This document shows, piece after piece, positions 45,298 to 56,232 of a stretch of 64,000 nucleotides of DNA. The notes under the pieces were generated by a model. The model made no database searches, had not been told where the DNA came from, and worked only from the letters and a program-made list of their open reading frames with translations. Made by a program: the position numbers and the translations under genes. The first letter of the stretch is position 1. Every line of letters starts with the position of its first letter. This stretch comes from Eublepharis macularius (taxonomy: Eukaryota; Chordata; Lepidosauria; Squamata; Eublepharidae): contig NC_072801.1 in the NCBI RefSeq assembly GCF_028583425.1, positions 10,808,001 to 10,872,000 on the forward strand, given 5' to 3'.

Positions 45298-45474
45298 AAA
45301 GAGGAGTTAGCTGTGTTAGTCTGTAGTTGCAAAATAGTAAAGAGTCTAGTAGCACTTTTAAGACTAAACAACTTTATTGTAGCATCTGATGAAGAGAGCT
45401 GTGGTTCTCAAAAGCTTAAGCTACAATAAAGTTGGTTAGTCTTAAAGGTGCTACTGGACTCTTTACTATCTTAA
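45298..45474. mobile_element. Penelope-like repeat, inverted copy
   Basis: A 177-bp insertion flanked by ACTATCTTAAT (45,287-45,297 and 45,475-45,485, 11 bp exact). It has the inverted arm, one CTGATGAAGAGAGCTGTGG block (45,387) and the direct arm. Confidence 0.85.
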
Positions 45475-45485
45475 TTCAGTAAATA

Positions 45486-46104
45486 ACAGCACATCAAAGT
45501 GAAGCCAAATCATCAGCAGTAACCCAATAAACAATTACTTTAAATTAAAAAAAAGTATTGGAATCAAACAAAACTTTAAATTGTTTAGCTCGCCCCCCCC
45601 AAACCTGCTTTCAGTTCACATGGTTCAGTCCAAACAATATCATAACAAAGAAGAGAGTTCCTCTGAGTACATGCAAAAGGTTTTTATCCTAATCACTGAT
45701 GGATTGCAGAAGGGACCATACACAATAAACAACAACGGCAACAAACACTGGCTAACACAGCTTCTCTACAGAATAGGAAAACCCCTTTTCCCTGCAATGT
45801 GGAAAGGGCAGGTAGAGTGCCTGGAGTCCATTGGATAAAATGAGCCTCTGTGGTCCCATAAAACAGGACAGAGAGTGGCAGACCAACTTGACAGTGAAAG
45901 GTGGGCTAGACATGTTTTGAAAAGTAAGAATTTCCAGGAGTTGCGCTGCAACACAGAGCGCATCTTGTATGGAGGGTGGTGGGAAGAGAAGAGCTTCCAG
46001 AAGCAAGTATCAGAGGCTGACGCCCCACTCCCTCCCAATGTGCAAAAAGAAACCTGGAGCTGAGGTTCTTCACTCGACACATACGTGTGAATATGTTGCC
46101 TATA
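45486..46104. other. Intergenic, no gene seen
   Basis: No identifiable feature. Confidence 0.35.
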
Positions 46105-46109
46105 CTTAA

Positions 46110-46331
46110 CAACAACAACTGGACTTACATACCGCTCTTCTAGACAAATTAGTACTCCACCCAGAGCGATGAAGAAGTTAGTATTATTATCCCCAGAATA
46201 CAGCTAGGGAGCTGGGGCTGAGAGGAGTGGCTTACCCAAGGCCACCTACTGAGCTCATGGCAGTAGTGGGATTCGAACCAGTAGAGTGCTGATTCGCAGT
46301 TGAACTACTTAATCACTGTGCTACAGCAGCT
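46110..46331 (-). repeat. tRNA-headed SINE, inverted
   Basis: On the minus strand: GTAGCACAGTGATTAAGTAG head, GGTTCGAATCCCACTACTGCC B-box-like region, GGTGGCCTTGGGTAAGCCAC, and a (TTG)n tail at the left edge. It is the same SINE as 7.2 and 57.9 kb. Confidence 0.8.
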
Positions 46332-46405
46332 ATAGTTTGGCATTTTTTTGTAAGCTGCATCCAGCCCCCAGTATGCAGAAATGAATACATAAACCAACCA
46401 AATAA

Positions 46406-46638
46406 TCAAAAGTGGTAGCTGTGTTCGTCTGCCTGTAGCAGTAGAAAAGAGCAACAGTAGCACCTGTAAGACTAAAAATATTGGTGGTCAGGTATGAGCT
46501 TTGGTGAGCCACAGCTCACTTCTTCAGATACCAAACAAAGTATCTGAAGAAGTGTGCTGTGGCTCATGAAAGCTCCTGCCCTACCACCAATTTTGTCAGT
46601 CTTACAGGTGCTACTGGACTCTTGCTCTTTTCTACTGC
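46406..46638. mobile_element. Penelope-like variant, inverted copy
   Basis: A 233-bp insertion with the exact 10-bp duplication AACCAAATAA (46,396-46,405 and 46,639-46,648). Inverted arms carry AGTAGCACCTGTAAGACTAA and its complement. The centre has TATCTGAAGAAGTGTGCTGTGG...ATGAAAGC in place of the CTGATGA block. Confidence 0.8.
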
Positions 46639-46926
46639 AACCAAATAACGGCAATGAATCTCCTGGGCACACTTAATTGCAGCGTAACCTGCACTGAATG
46701 CAGTGGAGCTTACCTTCAGAGTAACTGGGGATGCGCGGCATGATTCCTTGGGAGCAAGTCTCACGGGGGGAGGCACCTGCACCTTGAAAAGGTGTTCAGG
46801 CTTCCAGGCTGGGGGTGGGACTTTGGATGCCCCTCTGCAAGCCAAAGATCCCCCTGTCAATAGCGTTGCCCACCCGCATTCATAAGCCTCAGGTATATTT
46901 CTGAGTGTTGGAAACAGGGCTCTGAT

Positions 46927-47050
46927 TCAAGACAGGGAGCCATGTGAGTCTGCCTGTAGCAGAAGAAAAGAGCAAGAGTCCAGTAGCACCTATAAGGCTA
47001 ACATAATTGGTGGTCGCGCAAGCGCTTTGGTGAGCCACCGCTCCCTTCTC
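46927..47050 (+). repeat. Penelope-like variant, single arm, close to the FSCN1 promoter
   Basis: GACAGGGAGCCATGTGAGTC, AGTCCAGTAGCACCTATAAG, then GCTTTGGTGAGCCACCGCTC. Only one arm is present. It ends about 180 bp upstream of the TATA box, so it forms part of the proximal upstream sequence of the gene. Confidence 0.65.
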
Positions 47051-47228
47051 CTGGACTGTTGCTCTCTAATTCGGAAGGACGCAAAAATGAGGGTGGGGGT
47101 GGAATCTTGCATTCTGGGTGAAAAAAGAGGGGCAAGCCCCCCCCCGGTCTTCCCCTCCTCCCCCAACTCCGCCTCCTTTCCGCCTCTGCGGAGCCGCTCA
47201 ATCGAAGGCGGGGCTGCGCCTGCCCCCC

Positions 47229-47235
47229 TATAAAG
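47229..47235 (+). promoter_or_regulatory. FSCN1: FSCN1 TATA box
   Basis: TATAAAG lies in GC-rich DNA about 385 bp before the ATG. Transcription would be expected to start about 25-30 bp downstream, near 47,258-47,265. No initiator was verified. Confidence 0.6.
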
Positions 47236-47261
47236 ACCGGCCCTGACATCACTCCGCTCTC

Positions 47262-47617
47262 TAGATAGGCTGCAGCTGGGCTTTGTGAAACGGGCTTTGT
47301 GGCGGCTGCGGGAGAGGAGGAGGCGGAGGCGGAGGCGGAGGCGGCAGCAGCGGAGGGGCGACAGGCAAGCAAGGCGAGCAGAGGAACAAAGCGGCTGCCG
47401 AAGGAAAGGTAACGGCTGGGAGGGGGAGCGCCGGGAACCCGGGGGCGGGGGGAGAATTAAGCGAAGGGGGGAAAGAGCATTCCTCTAATTGCACGCTGAA
47501 TTATTATTATTATTATTATTATTATTAATAATAATAATAATAATAATTGACGGCTTTCGCTCCCTCCCCGCCCAGCCTTCTCTCGCTTCCTCGCCCGCCG
47601 CCCGCCCGCCCGCCACC
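47262..47617 (+). other. FSCN1: FSCN1 5' leader, possibly with a short intron
   Basis: The leader between the predicted start and the ATG holds a GGAGGCGGAGGCGGAGGCGG-type run (about 47,312-47,345) and an ATT/AAT microsatellite. A donor-like AAAG|GTAACG (GT at 47,409) and an acceptor-like CTCCCTCCCCGCCCAG (ending 47,575) would remove 167 bp including the microsatellite. Without transcript data either a continuous or a spliced leader is possible. Confidence 0.45.
47499..47549. repeat. (TTA)n(ATA)n inverted microsatellite
   Basis: About nine TTA/ATT units switch to about seven AAT units, so the tract is its own inverted complement and can fold into a hairpin. It lies about 70 bp upstream of the FSCN1 start codon. 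Confidence 0.9.
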
Positions 47618-48440
47618 ATGACGGCCAACGGCACCGCGGAGTCGCTGCAGATCCAGTTCGGCCTGATCAACTGCGGGAACAAGTACCTGACGGCCGAGGC
47701 GTTCGGCTTCAAGCTCAACGCCTCGGCGCCCAGCCTGAAGAAGAAGCAGATCTGGACGCTGGAGCAGGACGGCGAGGACTCGAGCGTGGTCTTCCTGAAG
47801 AGCCACCTGGGCCGCTACCTGGCGGCCGACAAGGACGGCCACGTGCGCTGCGAGGCCGAGGCGCCGACGGGCGACTGCCGCTTCGCCATCGTGGCGCACG
47901 ACGACGGGCGCTGGTCGCTGCAGTCGGAGGCGCACCGGCGCTTCTTCGGCGGCACGGAGGACCGCCTGTCGTGCTTCGCGCAGAGCATCTCGGCGGCCGA
48001 GAAGTGGAGCGTGCACATCGCCATGCACCCGCAGGTGACCCTCTTCAGCCTGGCCCGCAAGCGCTACGCCCAGCGCAGCGCCGCCGCCGCCGAGCTGGCC
48101 GTCACGCGCGACGTGCCCTGGGGCGTGGACGCGCTGGTCACCCTCCTCTTCCACGAGCAGCGCTACTGCCTGCAGACCTGCGACCACCGCTTCCTGCGCC
48201 ACGACGGCCAGCTGGTCGAGCGGCCCGAGCCCGCCGCCGGCTACACGCTCGAGTTCCGCGGCGGCAAGGTGGCCTTCCGCGACTGCCAGGGCAAGTACCT
48301 CAGTCCCTCCGGGCCCAGCGGCACCCTCAAGGCCGGCAAGAGCGCCCGCGTCACCAAGGACGAGCTCTTCGTCCTCGAGCAGAGCTGCCCGCAGGTCGTG
48401 CTGCGCGCCGGCAACGACCGCAACGTCTCCATCCGGCAAG
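47618..48440 (+). CDS. FSCN1: Fascin-1, coding exon 1 (partial gene)
   Basis: Fascin-1 cross-links actin filaments into tight parallel bundles in filopodia and other protrusions. The exon encodes 274 residues plus one base, matching the large first exon of vertebrate FSCN1. The start [20 protein letters not shown] fits fascin-1 rather than retinal fascin-2. The ATG sits in a strong Kozak context (GCCACCATGA) and no in-frame ATG precedes it. The exon covers beta-trefoil domain 1 (about residues 8-139, with [13 protein letters not shown]), domain 2 (about 140-260, with [15 protein letters not shown] and [20 protein letters not shown]) and the first residues of domain 3. Ser39 in APSLKKKQ, the PKC site that controls actin binding in the known protein, and the following lysines are conserved. 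It ends RQ|G at the donor CAAG|GTAAGC (48,441), phase 1. Codons are extremely GC3-rich. The downstream exons lie outside the window. Confidence 0.96.
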
Positions 48441-51400
48441 GTAAGCCGCGCCCGCGCCCACGTGCCCGGCCGCCAGGCTGGCCTTGGGTGTGCCCCGAGG
48501 CGGAGCTGCCTCCCTCCTCGGCCTTCTGGCGGTCTGACCCCGTGTTGCAGATCCACATGTGCCTCTGTGGGCCGGCTCCCCCTCCTCTGCAGAGCCTGGC
48601 GCCCGGCCCTCGGAGCAGAGGCGTCGTCGGTGCGGCCAGAGGAGGGCTGGGCTTCGAGTGGGTTTGAACAGCCCCGTCCGCGCATGTGGGGCCTGGCTGG
48701 AGGGGGCAGGCGGGGAGCCTTCTGCTGTGAAGCTCCACGACAGATTCTCCAAACTGTCATTTGGGGCTGGGTTTGATGGGCCAACCCGCCTTTCCACAGA
48801 AAGGGGCTCAAGGCAGTTTCCAAAGAATTTGCAAGATAGAAAAGCAGCAGGATGGGAAAACGGGGGTTGGCTGGGGCTTTCCTTACAAGAAATGGGGCTC
48901 GGGGAGCAAAACGTGCTTTGTTTTGCTGACCAAGGCTTTCTTGATCGCTGGAACAGAAAATGCCTCCCCAAGCCTAAAAGCAGCTCTCTTCTCTCTTCGT
49001 CCCCCCACTATGTTACTCTGTGCAAGCAGCAGTCTCTCCAATCCCTTACCTGCCTCTAGCTAAAGAATATAGCCCTTGCAGATCGGAGTTCTTTGTCTGC
49101 TCTGTGTTGCATTCAGAGGAGACCTCATGGGATAATTTTCTAAAATGCTCCAGGAGTTGGTTGGCTGGCATCCAGAGTGGCATTCCCAGCATGGGATAAG
49201 AGCATCAGTGTTCCAGCTTCCCTTCTCTCCCATCACTGCCTCTCCTCTTCCCTTTTTGTCATTCTCTCTTTTTGGCCTCTGTTCCTTGGCAGTCCATTTC
49301 CTCCGTGTGGGGTTTGCTGAAAAGCAGTGCCCCAGATGAGAGGCGCTGAGTGGGAACAGCAACCAAAAACACCCCCACAGTGATGTTTTGGAGGCTTGAT
49401 GGTGTTTTTGTATGAAGAATAACCAGTTGGGGAACGGGGGGGGGGGGGAAGAGTGCTTGTTCCTCCTCTCTCCCCCCATCCCAGTTAGTGCTGAGGAGCT
49501 GACCTTGGCACAGGCAAGGCGGTGTGGGGGGCCGTGCCTCCCTCCCTCCCCCCCCCCGCCTATTCCTGCCCCTCTCCTTTCCCGGCCACTCCCCTCCCCT
49601 TCCCCAGCCATGCTGCCTTCGTTCTCCTTGCTGCCCTTTCACACCCTGCCTCCTCCCCTCTGCCATTGCTACCTGCTGGGCGCTCCGTTTAGGCAAGCGG
49701 CAGCCATTCCATTCTCTTCCTGTGATCTCCTAGCCCCACCCCCCACACACCAAGGATTGCCAGAATAAGCTTCCCAAATCCCAGCGACATGGCTAGATCG
49801 GGCCAAAGCGCCTTGGAGATGCAACGTTGCACAATAGTGGACACTTGATCTCCTGCAAGATAAACTCTTTGATCCCTCCAAAGACTTTTTGTCTGATTTC
49901 TCTTATGCAAGAGTTCCGCTTCCATCCTATCCCTTCTTTCCTTCCACCCCCCTAGTTCCACCTCCCCCCCCCCCCGTTTTTAAAATTTATACCGTATCTG
50001 ATTTTTGCTGTGGGGGTTGCGAGGGGGAGGGGAGAGAGAAATATGCTTCCATCCATCCAAACCTTAAAATAAACTGCCTGAAAATGAGTTTATCCAAGGA
50101 AGCCTTTTGTATTTAAGGCAAAAGAAACCCCCCCTTATATCTTTATTTGAAATTTGGGAGGGGCAGTTATTGTGATGCTCCCAATTTTTGTCTGTCTGCT
50201 TCTAGCTAAAGACAATTTAGAACCAAGACCCAAACCTGGAAACACTGACTTAACAGGAGAACAAAGAGGGCCAATTCAGCAGAACCAAACGATTCTATCA
50301 AAGTGCTTGTTCTTTTTATATAAAAAGAGTAGGCACAGCTGAAAGGCATTTATTAAGTTCTTGAATCCCACCCGTGGGCAAAGATTTATAGAATCTCCTT
50401 GGACAGTTTGCCTTGCTTGTGGGAGAGAAGCTGTGATAGTTTCTCTTGCCCTCTTCCTAGCTGTGTACTAGCTTACCACTGCATATTACATTGACAAGAT
50501 TTTTATGCCACTTTGTCTCCAAGGGTTTGAATGCCCCTGTTATCCCAGTGAGATGCATTGTATGTTGAACGGTGCTAAAAAAAATTACAGAATTTCAGGC
50601 AATCTGGACTCTGTGCCTGGAGCAGCTTGGCTCTGCAGTCTGAATAAACGATGCCAATTGAGCCAAGATGCATAATTTTCCTTAGTTTTGCATGATTCAT
50701 CTTGGTTTTGCCAGTCTCAGGGAGGAGGGAAGTTGCTATGGAGTGTGTGCAGCCATGCCTCCCAGCTGCTGGAAATCTTATCCACAAGGCCTCACCCTTT
50801 CAAGCATATGGGCTTGGCTATTTTTACCATGTCTAGAAACTTGGCTTTTAAAAAAAAGATTAGCTATGTACAATGTACGCATGAGCTATGTACGCTCATG
50901 TACAATTTCAGGACAGATATGGCTCTGATTGTAGGTGCATATGCACCATGGAGCCGTCTTTTCTTAGTATCCACTCTTTAGCTACACTGTGCAGAAAATC
51001 CCAAACCTGGCACAGTTCTGTAGATGGATCTTAACTGAAAATCCACGTTCCATTGCTGACTTCTAGCTGTGCAGGGAGAAATGTGACCTACATTAATGTA
51101 ATACAAAGAGAGCTTTGCTGCTGTGGGCTGATTCAGCACATCAAACTTCTCTCCTTCTCCCCCCACAATCAGCTTTGGGAGTTAGAATGCAGAGAGTTGG
51201 TCGGCCTTGTAGGCACACAAACGCCCTCTAGGAATCTCTGGGCATGCAGCATAGCCAGCTGCAGGGCTGCGAACTTAAGTTATCTGGCCAATGGTATGGG
51301 GGGGCACGTCTTGTTGCTGAGCAAGCAGTGGGAGACGTGTACGAAGTTCTTGTACTTGAACGCTCTGAAGCGAGGGGTGGTTGAATCTCATTGCTACTAC

Positions 51401-51444
51401 ACACTTGCTAGGTAGTCTTAGTCTGGTCACTTGCCCTTAGATCC
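48441..51444 (+). other. FSCN1: FSCN1 intron 1, 5' part
   Basis: It starts GTAAGCCGCG. The first ~300 bp are still GC-rich; the rest is unique-looking with poly-G and poly-C runs (about 49,436-49,448 and 49,964-49,976). No exon or known repeat could be defined. Confidence 0.7.
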
Positions 51445-51445
51445 A

Positions 51446-51568
51446 GAGGTGTTAGCCATGTTAGTCTGTAGTTGTAAAATAGTAAAGAGTCCAGTAGCAC
51501 CTTTAAGACTAACCAACTTTATTGTAGCATAAGCTTTCGAGAACCACAACTCTCTTCGTCAGATGCAT
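51446..51568 (-). repeat. Penelope-like repeat, single inverted arm
   Basis: CCAGAGGTGTTAGCCATGTT, AGTCCAGTAGCACCTTTAAG, TTTCGAGAACCACAACTCTC and TTCGTCAGATGCATC form one arm on the minus strand. The hammerhead-like block is read on that strand. No duplication is visible. Confidence 0.8.
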
Positions 51569-51933
51569 CTCTTCACTTTCTCTTGGCTTTCCTCCTGCCT
51601 ATCTTGCAAGATATGGAGAATGCAGATCTACCTTGCTTGTGAGCTGAGAGTGTGGCTCAGCTTGTCTGTTGTTCAATCCCTAACTGCTGCTCAGAATCTA
51701 AAGCACCATGGTGTGAGTTATAAACATACAAGGGCAATCCTGGTTTAGACCTGTTGGTCAATTTGTGCTTGCATGCTGAAGATGCTGTAGATTCTCACAG
51801 CAGAGTGACTGTTGCAACTAGCCATTGCTTATCCATTCACACATCACTCTAGACCGCCACTGGCACAAACCGTGGCTTGCCAACTGATCTTGGATTCTGA
51901 TTTGCCAGGTTGTTGCGATCCATAGTCCATTAA
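51569..51933. other. FSCN1 intron 1 spacer
   Basis: No identifiable feature. Confidence 0.35.
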
Positions 51934-52060
51934 GGCCAAGCTACAAGTGACGAATGACACTTGAACGGCAAGTGTATTCCTCCCTCTTTACTTGCCCTCC
52001 ACTTGCTCTCCACTCAATCCACTTGCCGTTCAAGTGTCATTTGTCACTTGTAGCTTGGCC
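51934..52060. mobile_element. 127-bp palindromic element, GGCCAAGCTACAAGTG ends
   Basis: Arms of 41 bp (GGCCAAGCTACAAGTGACGA and the inverted copy) differ at one position and surround a ~45-bp centre of CTTGCCCTCCACTTGC-type words. The outer ~16 bp match the fold-back elements at 10.1 and 27.0 kb, so it may be a miniature derivative. No clear target duplication. Confidence 0.75.
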
Positions 52061-53385
52061 CTGACTTAAACCAGTCCACTGCTCTGGACTTTTCCATGTG
52101 ACATATTGTCCTTTGGAGCTGCGTGAACCTGTGATGATTTTTGCACAATGTGGCGTGTCTACCATCTACCATTGTCTACCATCTACGTGATGGCATACAG
52201 ACTCCCACAAATGTGTTGATTTTGCAAGGCCCCCTTCTGACTGATCCTGTCCTTTCGTGCAGAATGCTGGAAGTGCCACATGTTTGTTGCAAAGATCAAA
52301 TGCAGGAATGCCTGCTTGCCACTCTTGGAAGAAGGTCTGCATCAAGACAGATGGGTGCTTCTTTTCGTGAAAGTCTTTCCAGAGCAACTCTCCTGCTCCC
52401 CAAAATGGGAGCTGGTACAGAGGGGCGTGGTCTTTGAAGCAAAGGGCGTCCACTGAATTCAAAGCAGAGGCTGTAATTTGGCCGTAAAGGCATGCGCTTT
52501 GCCAATGGTTTGCAAAAGGCCTTGGAATCATTACCACCTCAGGGCTAAGCAAGGGGCAGCCCTGTTACCTGTTGGCTAAGACCAGCCCTGTAAGGACGGG
52601 GAGGGGGGCGGAGATCCTTGAATATATCACTCTTAAAACGGCATCGCACCTGGCAGTTGCTGAGAAGGAAACCTGGGCTACATCAGTGCTTTGGTGAGGT
52701 AGGTCTGCATTATGCTGCACAAGAAGAGGACGCTTTTGTGAACAAGGGGTGCATTATGAATATGCTGCTGCTTTCCCTCTTTGTTCAAGTGATGCCCTGA
52801 AAGCCTGTTTGTTCCAGCACTAACTGCACTCTCTGAGCGGGGAGCTCGGATGTTGTCTTGCAACTATTGCAAGAAAAGATGCTTCTGCAGCTGAGTAACA
52901 GCCCCCCACCCTTGCCTTTTACTGTGTGGAACTCCTGCCTTGACTCTAAACAGCCGCCCTCCTTTACCCGCTCAACAAAAGTGGTTGGATTCTTGGGTTT
53001 GGGCAGATACGAAATATTTGGATGGAAGAGGGTGGTGGATGGGGGGAGAGGCAAGGTTAGGAGAACAAGGGCAGGATTGTTATTGTGGACAAGAAGCTGT
53101 TGGGGAGGTGAAGTGCTCGGGGGTGGGGGAGGCTCCTGTTTCAGTCCTTTGTTGCTCTGAAAATCCAGATGTGAGGAAGGGGTTGCTGTAGAGGCTTTTT
53201 AAAATAACAGGCTGGTAATGGACTTGCAGCTCAGGTCAGTCTTTCCCCACACTCCATATCCCAGGCCCTGGTAAAGAGATTGGCCTTTCAGCTCCCCCTT
53301 CTTAGGTCCTGGTCTTCCAGAAGCTTCCCCCCAAAAACCTGATGGGGGGGGTCTGTTATTCTGGATGCATGAGGGAAATGCACTT
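52061..53385. other. FSCN1 intron 1, no exon seen
   Basis: No exon or delimitable repeat. Confidence 0.4.
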
Positions 53386-53397
53386 TCATCTGCTTGA

Positions 53398-53623
53398 TAG
53401 TAAAGAGTCCAGTATCACCTTTAAGACTAAAAAACTTTATTGTGGCATAAGCTTTCAAGAACCACAACTCTCTTCGTCTGATGCATTGTCAGATAAAGTT
53501 GCATCTGACGAAGAGAGCTGTGGTTCTCAAAAGCTTATGCTACAATAAATTCCGTTAGTCTTAAAGGTGCTACTGGACTGTACTATTTTGCAACCACAGA
53601 CAAACACAGCTAACTCTTCTGGA
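53398..53623. mobile_element. Penelope-like repeat, inverted copy
   Basis: A 226-bp insertion with the exact 12-bp duplication TCATCTGCTTGA (53,386-53,397 and 53,624-53,635). Inverted arm, direct CTGACGAAGAGAGCTGTGG block (about 53,506), direct arm, ending ACACAGCTAACTCTTCTGGA. Confidence 0.85.
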
Positions 53624-53635
53624 TCATCTGCTTGA

Positions 53636-54839
53636 GGTATTTCCATTTCTTCATGGGGTTGAAGCTTGGCATTGGAAACAGGCATAGAAGCTGGTGGTTC
53701 CTGGCATAGACTGACCTTTCTAGAACATCTGGACTTTTCCCTTTCTGTCCACTTCCTTTGGTGGCATCTGGTTTGGGAGACGTGTGTCAACTCCTCACCT
53801 GTGACAAAGTGCTTCAGGGTTCTAATCTTTTCCTTTAATCCTGTAGCTGGGATCCTCGCTAGACAATGTCCGTTCTGCCTTGCTTAGAAACTTTTCCTGG
53901 AGGCTGATCTTCATGTTCAGCAAGACCTCATGGCGAGAGTTGTCCTTGGGTGCTATCACTAGAACTCTGAGTGGGGAAAACTTTAACAAACCCATGCAAA
54001 GAAAAAAAACCTAGCGCCTCTGCATGTCGAAAAACAGTGGATGGGGAGAAGATTGCTGAGACTTTTCTCTCTGATGCACAAATCTTGTTTATGCAAGGGG
54101 ACGGTCTTGTTAGTGCAGAACAATCAAACAATCTCCCCCCCCCCCGTCCTTGGTACTAACCAGAAGTTTTGGTCATGTGATCTTGCTGAACACATAGTTT
54201 GGCTGTCAGCCTGTAATCTCTATCCATTGTTCTCTTTTTCAGTCTTCCACAGCTAGAACAAACCATTGTTTCACTTCCTGGCATCCTCTTAAATACCTGG
54301 GAGAGCTATAAATGGCCTTCCTCTTGTTTTCCTGCCCCCTACAATCTTTTCTCCATTGCAAATGGAGAGCCTTGGAGGATTGCAATGAAACCTGCTGGCT
54401 TTTTCTCTGGCCTCTCCTGCCCACCCCCCACCCCACTGCTGTGTTCCCTTTAAACATCTGTTCAGTGGCCTTGAGTTTCCTCTCTTCTTGCAGCTTCCTG
54501 AGATAACAGTTGCACCTAGGCTTGGAACAGGAAAACTGATGTTGTCTTGAGAGGTGGTGATGGGATGACCTGTGGCCGTAGGACTCCAGCACTGGTTCCT
54601 TTTTGCCTTTTTAAAAAAATTTGTCCCTGCCTCCCCCAATCAGATTTGTGTTTAAAATTTGAAGCAGCTGAGTAGTTTTTCTGTAACATGAGCAGAGAAT
54701 CTCTTTCTTGACCCAGTGAAGCTGTTTTCCATTTGGCAAATCTTCCGCAGCAGTGAAATCAACGGTTGCGAGCCGTTTTCTAGGTATAGAGTTGGGGCGT
54801 TTGTTCCTTAAGGATTTCTCTTCTCCCCACACTGACTTA
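53636..54839. other. FSCN1 intron 1, no exon seen
   Basis: No identifiable feature. Confidence 0.4.
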
Positions 54840-54927
54840 CAGTGCAATCGTAAGCGCATTTACTGCAGTCTATGCCAATTGAACTCAGTGGGCTTAGACT
54901 GGAGTAACTGTGTTTAGGATTGCACTG
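54840..54927. mobile_element. 88-bp Harbinger-like miniature element
   Basis: CAGTGCAATCGTAAGC and its near complement (GTTTAGGATTGCACTG) bound 88 bp. The exact 3-bp duplication TTA flanks it (54,837-54,839 and 54,928-54,930). Relatives are at 44,727 and 5,859. Confidence 0.75.
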
Positions 54928-54930
54928 TTA

Positions 54931-56052
54931 GTTTTTGAGCCTGAATGTGGTAGCTGAAGGAGGCTTTTCTCGCTTGGATCCTTCTCTGCTTGCGGAAAAA
55001 GAGGAGGGTGAGTTTTTGCCTCCCCCCCCCCATTTCCTTCGCACAACAGGCCACTTGATGTCTCCTGCCAGCAGTCCTCACGGCCTGCTAAATGTGTCTC
55101 TTGTGATGTTCCTTAGTGGTGATCCAGAGTGGTCCGGTCGCCATGAATAAAGGTTGGGGATCCTTTCAGCTGTGCCGCGTTACCTTGAGGATCGCTTTTG
55201 CTGCTCCGAAATGGGAGGCACACAGAATCCCCCTGCCTTTAGACCTCTGGGCCTCTTGCAGTGCAACATAAAGAAGCCCTAATTCGATCCAGGTTTGTGG
55301 TAGGGCCGACATTTACAATGACAGGCTCGAGAAGAAACCCCCTCCGACAGGCATGCCTGCTTTTCTCCTCCACTCCACAAATGTGCCCTTGTGCAAATGG
55401 CGATGTTCAGCTTCCCAGTGTGAACAGCAAGTTTGCAAAGAATGCGGTGGGGTGGGGAGGTGGGTGAAGACGACAACAAGCTGTGGCTTTGTCTTGAGCG
55501 AGAAGGGATTGGGCTGCTTCCCGTCTCTCCTAATTAGTAGTGGAGCAGGACAGATGGTATCCGTCCACTGAGCATCTGCCCCTCATTATGGTTTCACCAC
55601 CGCCCCTCTAATAAGACCCCGGTAAGAAGTAAGAGAAGGGTGGCCTTTAACTACGTCCTTGTAAGTGCGGGAAGGGGAGTGGGGGGGCAGAACTGCTCCT
55701 CCCTACAGGAAATGCGGAGCTGTTTGGGGATCTGGGGGTGATGAGATGAGGCCAAGGGGCAGCTTGCTGCCACTGAAGCCCCGTGGAGGCTCCTGGGATT
55801 GCTGTAATTGTAGGAGGTTGTGCCTCTTGGCTGGGGGTAGGGAGAACCTTCCTTGTCTAGATAAACAGGCATGACCACTCCTGCAGAGCGGGCCTGTTTC
55901 GTTTAAATTGATCACCTTCCACATTAACAACCTGTGCACAGGATTGCAGCCTTCTTCCTGCAGGAGAAAGGTGTGCTCTCCCTCCTCGCCAAGAGTGGTG
56001 TTTCATGTACACTCTTCCAGGCGCAAATTGGATCTCTTAGGAAGAGGAATGG
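54931..56052. other. FSCN1 intron 1, no exon seen
   Basis: No identifiable feature. Confidence 0.4.
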
Positions 56053-56062
56053 TTTCAGATTG

Positions 56063-56222
56063 ATAGAGATGGGTAGCCGTGTTAGTCTGTCTGTGCAGTA
56101 GAAATGAGCAAGAGTCCAATAGCGCCTATAAGACTAACAATTTAGGGTAGCTTTCGTGAGCCACAGCTCATTGTGGCTCACGAAAGCTCATACCCTTCCC
56201 CAAATTTTGTTAGTCCTATAGA
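56063..56222. mobile_element. Penelope-like variant, inverted copy
   Basis: A 160-bp insertion with the exact 10-bp duplication TTTCAGATTG (56,053-56,062 and 56,223-56,232). It has GGGTAGCCGTGTTAGTCTGT, GAGTCCAATAGCGCC, and a tight inverted centre GAGCCACAGCTCATTGTGGC. Confidence 0.8.
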
Positions 56223-56232
56223 TTTCAGATTG

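Larger units (their letters stand above)
47140..48720. promoter_or_regulatory. CpG island over FSCN1 promoter and exon 1
   Basis: CpG density and GC content rise sharply from about 47.1 kb, stay high across the leader and coding exon 1, and fall in intron 1. This is normal for a widely expressed vertebrate promoter and contrasts with the AT-rich surroundings. Confidence 0.8.

Noticed and set aside
47489..47617. In-frame 43-residue N-terminal extension of fascin with poly-Leu/poly-Ile
   Set aside because: The frame begins at a TTG, directly preceded by an in-frame TAA. There is no ATG, and the hydrophobic run is only the translated ATT/AAT microsatellite.
47525..48823. 432-codon open frame antisense to FSCN1 exon 1
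   Set aside because: A shadow of an extremely GC-rich coding exon. Its composition (Ala, Arg, Gly, Leu) follows from the sense codons, and no domain or splice structure is visible.
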